This document shows positions 1 through 6,737 of a stretch of 7,526 nucleotides of DNA, piece by piece. The translations under genes and the position numbers were made by a program. Under the pieces are notes generated by a model. That model made no database searches. It saw only the letters and a list, made by a program, of their open reading frames with translations, and had not been told where the DNA came from. The DNA comes from an uncultured Gemmobacter sp. (GTDB lineage Bacteria; Pseudomonadota; Alphaproteobacteria; Rhodobacterales; Rhodobacteraceae). Each line of letters starts with the position of its first letter. The first letter of the stretch is position 1. Location of the stretch: positions 1 through 7,526 of the forward strand of contig CALKAA010000217.1 of the NCBI GenBank assembly GCA_937983495.1. The letters run 5' to 3'.

Positions 1-582
1 GAAGGTCACGAGGACGGAGGGCACGCCCACGGCGGCGGCGGTCTTGCGGTCGGTCTCGGTATCGCCCACCAGCAGCGAGCGCGCAGGATCACCGCCCGCC
101 TGCGCCACGGCGGCGAGATAGGGTGCCGGGTCGGGTTTGCGGGTGGGCAGGGTATCGGCGCCGATCAGGCTGCCGAACAGGCCCCGGATGCCGAGGCGGG
201 TGACGAGGGTTTCGGCCAGCCCCTCGGGCTTGTTGGTGCAGATGGCGGTGGCGTAGCCCGCCCCCCGCAGCGCCTCGATGGCGGGGATGACGCCGGGGTA
301 AAGGCGGGTATGGGTGTCGATGCCCTCGGCATAGGCGGCGAGCAGCACGGGGTATTGCGCATCCACCAGCGTCTCATCGCCCTGCCCCAGCCGCTGAAAG
401 CCCAGCCGCAGCATGGCGCGCCCGCCGTGGAAGGCGGTGAGCTGGTCGGCCTGCGGATCGAGCAGGTCGCCATGGCCCAAGCCCCGGAAACAGGCATTGG
501 CGGCGGCGATCAGATCGGCGGAGGTATCGGCCAAGGTGCCGTCGAGATCGAAAACCACGGTAGGCCTGTTCTGCAACGTCAT
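1..582 (-). CDS. gph: phosphoglycolate phosphatase, HAD superfamily (3' end outside window)
   Basis: Probable HAD-family hydrolase that dephosphorylates 2-phosphoglycolate to glycolate in the cytoplasm. The 194 visible residues carry all four HAD motifs. Motif I is FDLDGTLADT, with nucleophile D12 and acid/base D14. Motif II ends in CTNK with T116. The motif III lysine is K149 in TRKPDP. Motif IV is VGDTETD with D174 and D178. The insert between motifs I and II (about 20-95) is a helical cap of the Gph/PGMB type. The start at 582 puts DxD about 12 residues from the N-terminus, as is usual. The family is roughly 220 residues long, so some 25-30 C-terminal residues are missing. The Shine-Dalgarno is weak. 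The gene is divergent from glmU. HAD substrate calls are soft: another phosphosugar phosphatase is possible, but the GDTETD motif and the glmU neighbour favour Gph. Confidence 0.85.
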   Translation of the reverse strand, partial: MTLQNRPTVVFDLDGTLADTSADLIAAANACFRGLGHGDLLDPQADQLTAFHGGRAMLRLGFQRLGQGDETLVDAQYPVLLAAYAEGIDTHTRLYPGVIPAIEALRGAGYATAICTNKPEGLAETLVTRLGIRGLFGSLIGADTLPTRKPDPAPYLAAVAQAGGDPARSLLVGDTETDRKTAAAVGVPSVLVTF

Positions 583-675
583 CTTGAAACCTGCGGTAAG
601 GATGTGTGAAAGCGGAGCGCTTGCGCCGCCCGCAGACCGGGTTAAAACGGGCGCAACGATTTAGGAAGGGGTGTC
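583..675. promoter_or_regulatory. divergent gph/glmU promoter region
   Basis: This 93-bp gap between divergent starts must hold the promoters for gph and for the glmU operon. On the plus strand a possible -35 (TTGCGC, 621-626) and -10 (TTAAAA, 642-647) are separated by 15 bases, which is short of the ideal 17, so the assignment is weak. The clear element is the glmU ribosome binding site AGGAAGGG at 663-670, five bases before the ATG at 676. No convincing operator palindrome is seen. No glmS-type riboswitch or leader structure is visible. Confidence 0.45.
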
Positions 676-2025
676 ATGCCGGTTTCTCTTGTCATTCTTG
701 CGGCCGGTCAGGGCACGCGGATGAATTCCGATCTGCCGAAAGTGCTGCACAAGGTGGCGGGTGCGCCGATGCTGCACCATGCGATGCAGGCGGGCGCGAG
801 CCTGTCGCCGGAGCGCGTGGTGGTGGTGGCGGGCCATGGTGCCGATCAGGTGACCAAGGCGGCGCTGGCCTATGACGAGGCTTGCACGGTGGTGGTGCAG
901 GAACAGCAGCTGGGCACCGGGCATGCGGTGGCGCAGGCGCGCGCGGCTCTGGCGGGGGCGTCGGGCGATTGCGTGGTGCTTTATGGCGATACGCCCTTCA
1001 TCCGGCCTGAAACGCTGGAGGCGATGCTGGCAGCGCGGGCACGGCATGCGGTGGTGGTCTTGGGTTTTGAGGCCCGCGATCCGGGGCGCTATGGCCGGTT
1101 GATCGCGCAAGGCGAGGCGCTGGAGCGCATCGTGGAGTTCAAGGATGCCAGCGATGCCGAGCGGGCAATCACCCTGTGCAATTCCGGCGTGATCTGCGCC
1201 GAGACGGAAACGCTTTTCAGCCTTGTGGCGGCGCTTGGCAATGACAATGCGGCGGGCGAATATTACCTGACCGACATCGTGGAGCTGGCGCGCAAGCGCG
1301 GGCTGTCGGCCGGGGTTGTGACCTGCCCCGAGGCGGAGACCATGGGCGTGAACACCCGCGCGCAGCTGGCCGAGGCCGAGGCCGCCTTTCAGGCCCGCGC
1401 CCGCGCCGAGGCACTGGAGATCGGCGTGACCCTGACCGCGCCCGAAACGGTGTTCTTTGCGCTGGATACCCATATCGGGCGCGATGCGATCATCGGGCCG
1501 CATGTGGTGTTCGGCCCCGGTGTGACCATCGAAAGCGGGGCCGAGATCAAGGCCTATTGCCATCTGGAGGGCTGCCATGTGTCGCGCGGGGCCGATGTCG
1601 GCCCCTTTGCCCGGCTGCGCCCCGGCGCGGAGTTGGCCGAGTTCGTGCATGTCGGCAATTTCGTGGAAATCAAGAACGCCATTCTGGATGAGGGCGTGAA
1701 GGTCGGCCATCTGAGCTATATCGGCGATGCCGATGTGGGCGAGGCCACCAATATCGGCGCGGGCACGGTAACCTGCAATTATGATGGCGTGATGAAGCAC
1801 CGCACGCGGATCGGCAAGCGCGCCTTCATCGGCTCGGACACCATGCTGGTGGCGCCGGTGAGCGTGGGCGATGACGCCATGACCGGCTCGGGCAGCACGA
1901 TCACCGAGGATGTGCCGGCGGGGGCCGTGGCCCTGGGCCGCGCCAAACAGGTGACCAAGCCGGGGCTGGCGGTGAAGCTGTTCGAGCGGCTGCGGGCAAT
2001 CAAAGCCGCGAAAGGAAAAGCGTAA
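676..2025 (+). CDS. glmU: bifunctional GlmU: UDP-GlcNAc pyrophosphorylase / glucosamine-1-phosphate N-acetyltransferase
   Basis: Cytoplasmic enzyme that acetylates glucosamine-1-phosphate with acetyl-CoA and then transfers UMP from UTP, giving UDP-GlcNAc for peptidoglycan and lipid A. The 449 residues match the family (E. coli about 456). N-terminal uridylyltransferase domain (about 1-230): nucleotide-binding LAAGQGTRM at 8-16, GTGHA at 80-84, metal-site D105 in YGDTP, and GVNTR with N226. C-terminal left-handed beta-helix (about 250-449) with hexapeptide repeats: R315, K333, the likely catalytic H345 in GHLSYIGD, and the TCNYDG acetyl-CoA/sugar site (N368, Y369). Both active sites look intact. 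The start at 676 has a strong Shine-Dalgarno (663-670) and leaves only three residues before the first beta-strand. It overlaps glmS by one base (TAATG), so it is the first gene of a coupled operon. Confidence 0.97.
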   Translation: MPVSLVILAAGQGTRMNSDLPKVLHKVAGAPMLHHAMQAGASLSPERVVVVAGHGADQVTKAALAYDEACTVVVQEQQLGTGHAVAQARAALAGASGDCVVLYGDTPFIRPETLEAMLAARARHAVVVLGFEARDPGRYGRLIAQGEALERIVEFKDASDAERAITLCNSGVICAETETLFSLVAALGNDNAAGEYYLTDIVELARKRGLSAGVVTCPEAETMGVNTRAQLAEAEAAFQARARAEALEIGVTLTAPETVFFALDTHIGRDAIIGPHVVFGPGVTIESGAEIKAYCHLEGCHVSRGADVGPFARLRPGAELAEFVHVGNFVEIKNAILDEGVKVGHLSYIGDADVGEATNIGAGTVTCNYDGVMKHRTRIGKRAFIGSDTMLVAPVSVGDDAMTGSGSTITEDVPAGAVALGRAKQVTKPGLAVKLFERLRAIKAAKGKA

Positions 2026-3839
2026 TGTGCGGGATTGTCGGCGTTCTGGGCAGCCATCAGGTTGCCCCCCTGCTGGTCGAGGCGCTGAAGCGGCTGGAAT
2101 ATCGCGGCTATGACAGCGCGGGCATTGCCACGCTGAACGAGGGACGGCTGGACCGGCGGCGCGCAGTGGGCAAGCTGGTGCATCTGTCGGACCTCTTGGT
2201 GCATGAGCCACTCGCGGGGCGTGCAGGCATCGGGCATACCCGCTGGGCCACCCATGGCGCGGCGACGGTGGCCAATGCCCATCCGCATCGCGCGGGCGGC
2301 GTGGCGGTGGTGCATAATGGCATCATCGAGAATTTCCGCGAGCTGCGCGAGGAGCTGACGGGCCTTGGCTATGGCTTTGAATCGCAGACCGATACCGAGA
2401 CGGTGGCGCTTTTGATGCAGCATCAGCTTTCGCTGGGGCTTGCACCGGCCGAGGCGACAGCAGCGGTGCTGGGGCGGCTGCATGGGGCTTTCGCGCTGTG
2501 CTTCCTGTTCGAGGGGCAAGACGATCTGCTGATCTGCGCCCGCAAAGGCTCGCCGCTGGCCATCGGCCATGGCGAGGGCGAGATGTTCGTGGGATCGGAT
2601 GCCATCGCGCTGGCACCGATGACCGACCGCATCACCTATCTGGAGGAAGGCGACTGGGCGGTGATCACCCGCGCGGGGGCCGAGATCTTTGATGCAGCCA
2701 ATCGCCGGGCCAACCGCCCGATGGCGCGGATTCAGGTGGATGCGACCCGGATCGAAAAGGCCGGTTACAAGCATTTCATGGCCAAGGAAATCGCGGAACA
2801 GCCGGTGGTTCTGGCCGATGCGCTGAAACATTACATCGGCGAGAGCGGCCTCACCCTGCCGCATGCGGTGGATTTCGCGGGCGTGGACCGTATCACGCTG
2901 GTCGCCTGTGGCACGGCGCATTATGCCTGCCATGTGGCGAAATACTGGTTCGAGAGCCTCGCCCGCCTGCCCTGCGACATCGACATTGCGTCGGAGTTCC
3001 GCTACCGCGATGCGCCCTTGTCGCCGCAAAGCTGGGCCATGTTCATCAGCCAGTCGGGCGAGACGGCGGATACTCTGGCGGCCTTGCGCCATGCGAAGGA
3101 ACGCGTGGCCAAGGTGGTGTCAGTGGTGAATGTCGCCACATCGTCGATCGCGCGGGAAAGCGATGTGGCGCTGCCCATTCTGGCGGGGGTGGAGGTGGGC
3201 GTGGCCTCGACCAAGGCCTTTACCTGCCAATTGGCCGTGCTGGCGCTGCTGGCCTTGAAGGCGGCGCAGGATCGTGGGGTGCTGAGCGCGGAACAGGTTG
3301 CGGCGCATCTGGCCGATTTCCGGCTGCTGCCGGGCCTCATGAACCATGCGCTGACGCTGGCGGGCGAGATCGAGGCGCTGTCGGAGCAACTGGCCGAGGC
3401 GCAGGATGTGCTGTTCCTCGGGCGCGGGCCGATGTATCCGCTGGCCTTGGAAGGCGCGCTGAAGCTGAAGGAAATCAGCTATATCCATGCCGAGGGCTAT
3501 GCCAGCGGCGAGCTGAAGCATGGGCCGATTGCGCTGATCGACAACCGGGTGCCGGTGATCGTGCTGGCACCGCGCGACCATCTGTTCGAGAAGACCGTCT
3601 CGAACATGCAGGAGGTCATGGCGCGGCATGGCAAGGTGTTGCTCTTGTCGGACAAGGCGGGCGTGGCCGAGGCGGGGGCGGGCTGCTGGCAGACGCTGAC
3701 CCTGCCGGAAGTGCCCGATCTGTTCGCGCCGATGCTTTACGCCATTCCGGCGCAATTGCTGGCCTATCACACCGCAATTGCCAAGGGCACCGATGTGGAC
3801 CAGCCGCGCAATCTGGCCAAATCCGTGACGGTTGAGTGA
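2025..3839 (+). CDS. glmS: glutamine--fructose-6-phosphate aminotransferase (isomerizing)
   Basis: Makes glucosamine-6-phosphate from fructose-6-phosphate and glutamine, the committed step of amino-sugar synthesis, in the cytoplasm. The start is fixed by chemistry: MCGIVGVLG puts the Ntn nucleophile Cys directly after the initiator Met. N-terminal glutaminase domain (about 2-240): RGYDSAGIA (27-35), HTRWATHG (71-78), HNGIIEN (97-103) and the D122-centred QTDTE. Two SIS sugar-isomerase domains follow: ACGTAHY (294-300), SQSGETADT (342-350), ASTKAFT (394-400), then LEGALKLKEISYIHAEG with GELKHGP (495-501). The C-terminal tail DQPRNLAKSVTVE is the canonical family ending. At 604 residues it is full length. 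It overlaps glmU by one base and the next gene by one base. There is no room for a glmS ribozyme upstream, so control is probably at the operon promoter or by product feedback. Confidence 0.98.
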   Translation: MCGIVGVLGSHQVAPLLVEALKRLEYRGYDSAGIATLNEGRLDRRRAVGKLVHLSDLLVHEPLAGRAGIGHTRWATHGAATVANAHPHRAGGVAVVHNGIIENFRELREELTGLGYGFESQTDTETVALLMQHQLSLGLAPAEATAAVLGRLHGAFALCFLFEGQDDLLICARKGSPLAIGHGEGEMFVGSDAIALAPMTDRITYLEEGDWAVITRAGAEIFDAANRRANRPMARIQVDATRIEKAGYKHFMAKEIAEQPVVLADALKHYIGESGLTLPHAVDFAGVDRITLVACGTAHYACHVAKYWFESLARLPCDIDIASEFRYRDAPLSPQSWAMFISQSGETADTLAALRHAKERVAKVVSVVNVATSSIARESDVALPILAGVEVGVASTKAFTCQLAVLALLALKAAQDRGVLSAEQVAAHLADFRLLPGLMNHALTLAGEIEALSEQLAEAQDVLFLGRGPMYPLALEGALKLKEISYIHAEGYASGELKHGPIALIDNRVPVIVLAPRDHLFEKTVSNMQEVMARHGKVLLLSDKAGVAEAGAGCWQTLTLPEVPDLFAPMLYAIPAQLLAYHTAIAKGTDVDQPRNLAKSVTVE

Positions 3840-4429
3840 TGGCCAGGCAATTCCCCGGCTTCACCGAGGATCAGCGCGCCTTCATCGCCCAGCAGGCGGT
3901 GTATTTCGTGGCAACCTCGGCGCCGGGGGCGCGGCACAACCTGTCGCCCAAGGGGATGGACAGTTTGCGGGTGACCGGGCCGAACCGGCTGGTCTGGCTG
4001 AATGTCACCGGATCGGGCAATGAGACGGCGGCGCATCTGGCGCTGGATGCGCGCATGACGGTGATGTGGTGCAGTTTCAGCCAGCGCCCGCTGATCCTGC
4101 GGGCTTACGGCGTGGCGCGCACGGTGCATCAGGGTGATGCGGATTGGGCGGCGCTGGCGGCGGAACTGCCGATGATCCCCGGCGCGCGGCAGATTTTTGA
4201 ACTGTCGGTCGATCTGGTGCAAAGCTCTTGCGGCTTTGCGGTGCCGTTTCTGGAAGATGCCCCCGCCCCCAATCTGTGCGAACGCCCGGTGCTGCGCGAT
4301 TGGGCGGTGGGCAAGGGGCCGGAGGGTCTGGCCGCCTATTGGGCCGAGAAGAACCGGGAAAGCATTGACGGCCTGCCCACGGGGATTGAGGCCAATCTGG
4401 GCGACAGCCCTTTGAAGGAAAGCGAATGA
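3839..4429 (+). CDS. pyridoxamine 5'-phosphate oxidase-like flavin split-barrel protein
   Basis: A 196-residue PNPOx-fold protein, probably FMN- or F420-binding, of unknown substrate. Motifs that recall this subfamily are FVATSAPGARHNLSPKGMDS (23-42), the core NVTGSGNETAAHL (55-67), the strand MWCSFSQRPLILRAYG (76-91), VQSSCGFAVP (127-136) and KNRESIDGLPTG (171-182). It lacks the clear signature of the vitamin B6 enzyme PdxH, so calling it a B6 enzyme would be over-reading. I chose the ATG at 3839, which overlaps the glmS stop (TGATG). A GTG at 3836 would add only one residue. There is no strong Shine-Dalgarno, which fits translational coupling to glmS. Its stop overlaps the next start by four bases (ATGA). 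The operon position suggests co-expression with glmUS but does not reveal a function. Confidence 0.85.
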   Translation: MARQFPGFTEDQRAFIAQQAVYFVATSAPGARHNLSPKGMDSLRVTGPNRLVWLNVTGSGNETAAHLALDARMTVMWCSFSQRPLILRAYGVARTVHQGDADWAALAAELPMIPGARQIFELSVDLVQSSCGFAVPFLEDAPAPNLCERPVLRDWAVGKGPEGLAAYWAEKNRESIDGLPTGIEANLGDSPLKESE

Positions 4430-5100
4430 CGATTGACGAGGCATTGGCGCAGTTGCGCGCGGCAGCCGACCCGGTGAAGGCGGCGGAGGCCGCGGCCTAT
4501 CACAAGGCCGAGCGCGAATATCTGGGCGTGAGCGTGCCGCAGGTGGAGGCCCTGGCGAAGGGCTGGCGCGAGGCGATCACGCTGGAGGAGCGGCTCGCGC
4601 TGGCGGCGGGCCTGTGGGACAGCAATATCCACGAGGCGCGGGTGGCGGCCGCGAAACTGCTGGTGCAGGCGCGCATCCGGCCGGATGAGGATGTCTGGGC
4701 GCTGATCGCCAGTTGGGTGCCGCAGTTTGACGCCTGGGCGCTGGCCGATCACGTCTGCAAGGCGGGCGAAAAGCGGGTGATGGCGGATCTGGCGCGGCTG
4801 GAGGAGGTGGAGGCTTGGATCGAGAGCCCGCTGATGTGGCAGCGCCGCGCCGCGCTGGTGATCACCCTGCCGCTGGCGAAGCTGAACAACCTCAAGCCGG
4901 CGGAGGTTGAGGCGCGCGAGCGGGTGCTGGGCTGGATGCTCACGCTGATGCCGGACCGGGATTGGTTCATCCAGAAGGCCATCGGCTGGTGGCTGCGCGA
5001 TCTGTCGAAGCATGACGCGCTGCGGGTGCGGCAGTTCCTGGCCGAACATGGCGACGGGCTGAAAGCCTTCGCCCGCAAGGAAGCCGCGCAGTATTTGTGA
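4426..5100 (+). CDS. AlkD-like DNA alkylation repair protein (HEAT-like repeats)
   Basis: A 224-residue, almost entirely helical protein of the DNA alkylation repair (AlkC/AlkD) family, whose studied members are DNA glycosylases that remove N3- and N7-alkylpurines using a HEAT-like solenoid. Family-like features are EYLGVSVPQVEALAK (31-45), FDAWALADHVC (101-111), the basic MWQRRAALV (137-145) and DWFIQKAIGWWLRD (179-192). W104 and D108 have the W-x3-D spacing of the AlkD aromatic/acidic pair, R140/R141 resembles the DNA-contacting Arg, and W188 may be the second cleft Trp. Catalysis therefore looks possible, though I assigned these residues by eye. The start at 4426 has the ribosome site GAAGGAA (4414-4420) five bases upstream and a four-base ATGA overlap with the previous gene. 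It is the last gene of the operon. There is no nearby ada- or alkB-like gene. Confidence 0.85.
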   Translation: MTIDEALAQLRAAADPVKAAEAAAYHKAEREYLGVSVPQVEALAKGWREAITLEERLALAAGLWDSNIHEARVAAAKLLVQARIRPDEDVWALIASWVPQFDAWALADHVCKAGEKRVMADLARLEEVEAWIESPLMWQRRAALVITLPLAKLNNLKPAEVEARERVLGWMLTLMPDRDWFIQKAIGWWLRDLSKHDALRVRQFLAEHGDGLKAFARKEAAQYL

Positions 5101-5110
5101 GGGGCGACAT

Positions 5111-5148
5111 GGGCCGGGAACCGGAAACGCAGCGCGTTTCCCCGGCCC
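5111..5148 (+). terminator. bulged hairpin, candidate 3' end of the glmU operon
   Basis: Starting ten bases after the last stop codon of the operon, GGGCCGG (5111-5117) pairs with CCGGCCC (5142-5148), and GGAAACGC (5123-5130) pairs with GCGTTTCC (5134-5141) across an AGC loop. A five-base GAACC bulge separates the two stems. Fifteen pairs without mismatch right behind an operon suggest a transcript end or a 3' RNA stabiliser. No U-tract follows (TGTAGGAG), so it is not a textbook intrinsic terminator. It may block exonucleases or act with Rho. Confidence 0.5.
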
Positions 5149-5167
5149 TGTAGGAGCGGTGCCGCAA

Positions 5168-5297
5168 GACCGTTTCGGCATGCGACCGAGAGGCCAGAGC
5201 CCGCCCGGTGGGCGCAAAGCGCCCGCCGCCCGGAGGGCGGGCGCTGGCCGGTGGCTTTGGGCCACCGGCCCAAACTCGCGATCGTTTCAGCATGACC
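5168..5297. repeat. imperfect direct repeat flanking the hairpin cluster
   Basis: The 20 bases at 5168-5187 (GACCGTTTCGGCATGCGACC) recur at 5280-5297 as GATCGTTTCAGCATGACC. There are two substitutions and a two-base gap, so 16 of 18 aligned bases match. The copies bracket the palindromic cluster at 5202-5270. They may be the ends of one mobile or dispersed unit, a duplicated target, or a chance match. The small size makes this uncertain. Confidence 0.4.
5202..5270. repeat. GC-rich intergenic hairpin cluster, possible REP-like element
   Basis: Several inverted repeats are packed between the convergent operon and gor. Consecutive arms are each complementary to the next: CGCCC (5202-5206) with GGGCG (5210-5214), GGGCGC (5210-5215) with GCGCCC (5219-5224), and GCGCCCGCC (5219-5227) with GGCGGGCGC (5236-5244). 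The first three folds are therefore mutually exclusive in part. A separate hairpin follows: GGCCGGTGGC (5246-5255), a five-base loop TTTGG, then GCCACCGGCC (5261-5270), a perfect 10-bp stem. No T-tract is present on either strand. The position between convergent 3' ends and the palindromic structure fit a REP/BIME-type element or a bidirectional transcript end. I see no second copy in this window, so repeat status is inferred. Confidence 0.5.
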
Positions 5298-5328
5298 TCG
5301 GCGATGGCCTCGGCCATGTAGGCACCGA

Positions 5329-6684
5329 TCAATCCACGCGGCTGGGCTTGCGCATCGTCACCAGTTCTTCGGCCATGGTGGGATGCACGGCGACGGTGCG
5401 GTCGAAGTCTTCCTTGGTCGCGCCCATCTTCACCGCAATGGCGGCAAGCTGGATCATCTCGCCCGCGGCGGGGCCGACGATGTGGCAGCCCAGCACGCGG
5501 CGGGTGGACTGCGAGACCACCAGCTTCATCAGCACCCGATCCTCGCGGCCCGCAAACAGGCTTTGCATCGGGCGGAAGCTGGCGGTGTAGACCTCGATCT
5601 TTTCCTGCGCGCGGGCGGCCTCTTCGCTGAGGCCCACCGTGCCGAACTCGGGCTGGGTGAAGACAGCGGAGGCGACCAGATCGTGATCGGCCTGCCACGG
5701 CTTGCCGCCAAACATGGTATCGGCAAAGGCATGCCCCTCGCGGATCGCTACCGGGGTCAGGTTGATGCGGTCGGTCACATCGCCCACGGCGAAGATCGAG
5801 GGCACAGCGGTCTGGCTATGGGCATCGACAACGATCTGGCCGCGGGTGCCGATCTCCACCCCAAGTGGCTCCAGCCCCAGCCCGGCGGTGTTGGGCACCC
5901 GGCCGGTGGCATAGAGGACAAGATCAAAGGCCTCGGCCCCGCTGGAGGTCTCGGCCACGATGCCCTCGGAGGTCTGGCTGAGCGCGGTGACCTCGTGTGT
6001 CAGCCGCAAGTCGATGCCGCTGGCCTGCATGGCGGTCACGATCTGGGCGCGGCACTCCTCGTCAAAACCGCGCAGGATTTGCGCGCCGCGATAGCTTTGC
6101 GTGACCTTCACGCCCAGGCCATTGAGGATGCAGGCAAATTCCGAGGCGATATAGCCGCCGCCCACCACCAGCGCGCGGGCGGGCAGGGTATCGAGGTGGA
6201 AGATCTCGTTCGAGGTGATGGCGAGATCGGCCCCCGGAATGGCGGGCACGAAGGGCCGCCCGCCGGTGGCGATGAGGATATGCTTGGCCGAAACGCGCCG
6301 CCCATCGGCCAGCGCGACGGTGTGGGCATCCACCAAGGTGGCGCGCATGTCAAAGATGGTGACGCCCGCGCCATTCAGCCCGCCGCGATAGGCGCCTTCC
6401 AACCGGGTCAGCTCGGCCTCCAGCCGCGCGCGGAAATGGCCCCAGTCGAAGGTGCCCGAGGTCACTTGCCAGCCATAGGCGCGGGCGTCCTGCATGAGGC
6501 CCGGATATTCGCTGGCATAGACCATCAGCTTCTTCGGCACGCAGCCGCGAATGACACAGGTGCCACCCATCCGCGATTCCTCGGCCAGGGCGACACGGGC
6601 GCGGCCTTCGGAGGCGGCGATGCGCGCAGCCCGCACCCCGCCCGAGCCGCCACCGATGACGAACAGGTCAAAGTCGAAATCCAT
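5329..6684 (-). CDS. gor: glutathione-disulfide reductase
   Basis: Cytoplasmic flavoenzyme that reduces glutathione disulfide with NADPH. The 451 residues match the family (E. coli 450). FAD-binding GGGSGG is at 11-16. The redox-active disulfide is C43/C48 in GGTCVIRGCVPKK. The second Rossmann motif is GGGYIASEF (175-183). FAVGDVTD is at 298-305. The dimerisation domain ends with the HPTMAEE acid-base motif (H434, E439). R199 and R205, in YRGAQILRGFD, have the spacing of the two arginines that bind the 2'-phosphate of NADPH, so NADPH use is predicted. The frame stays open upstream and could give a 538-residue protein. The internal ATG at 6684 is chosen because it starts the FAD domain and has GGAGG five bases upstream. 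It is convergent with the glmU operon and divergent from the DUF1007 gene. Other disulfide oxidoreductases such as mycothione reductase are less likely given the intact GR motifs. Confidence 0.96.
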   Translation of the reverse strand: MDFDFDLFVIGGGSGGVRAARIAASEGRARVALAEESRMGGTCVIRGCVPKKLMVYASEYPGLMQDARAYGWQVTSGTFDWGHFRARLEAELTRLEGAYRGGLNGAGVTIFDMRATLVDAHTVALADGRRVSAKHILIATGGRPFVPAIPGADLAITSNEIFHLDTLPARALVVGGGYIASEFACILNGLGVKVTQSYRGAQILRGFDEECRAQIVTAMQASGIDLRLTHEVTALSQTSEGIVAETSSGAEAFDLVLYATGRVPNTAGLGLEPLGVEIGTRGQIVVDAHSQTAVPSIFAVGDVTDRINLTPVAIREGHAFADTMFGGKPWQADHDLVASAVFTQPEFGTVGLSEEAARAQEKIEVYTASFRPMQSLFAGREDRVLMKLVVSQSTRRVLGCHIVGPAAGEMIQLAAIAVKMGATKEDFDRTVAVHPTMAEELVTMRKPSRVD

Positions 6685-6689
6685 GGGGG

Positions 6690-6694
6690 CCTCC
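6690..6694 (-). promoter_or_regulatory. ribosome binding site that fixes the gor start
   Basis: On the minus strand GGAGG sits exactly five bases (CCCCC) before the ATG at 6684. It supports the 451-residue form over the upstream in-frame extension, whose extra 87 residues have no recognisable domain and would cover the start of the divergent gene. Confidence 0.8.
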
Positions 6695-6737
6695 GTGATG
6701 GTTTGGCGAAAGGTATTCCACAGGCGGCGAGGCTTTG

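Noticed and set aside
1975..2024. Possible glmS ribozyme or riboswitch before glmS.
   Set aside because: glmS starts inside the glmU stop codon (TAATG), leaving no leader. That ribozyme is a feature of Gram-positive bacteria, and no matching structure is seen.
661..2211. A 516-codon open frame on the minus strand opposite glmU, starting within the glmS N-terminus.
   Set aside because: It lies opposite a clear, intact glmU. The translation is rich in His, Arg, Gly and Ala with no domain, as expected from antisense reading of GC-rich codons.
1779..3092. A 437-codon open frame on the minus strand opposite glmU and glmS.
   Set aside because: Same compositional artefact: no motif, no ribosome site, and it crosses two well-supported genes.
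4749..5273. Open frame on the minus strand across the hairpin cluster into the AlkD-like gene.
   Set aside because: Its first part merely translates the palindromic repeat and the rest is antisense to an intact gene. Such frames are common by-products of GC-rich repeats.
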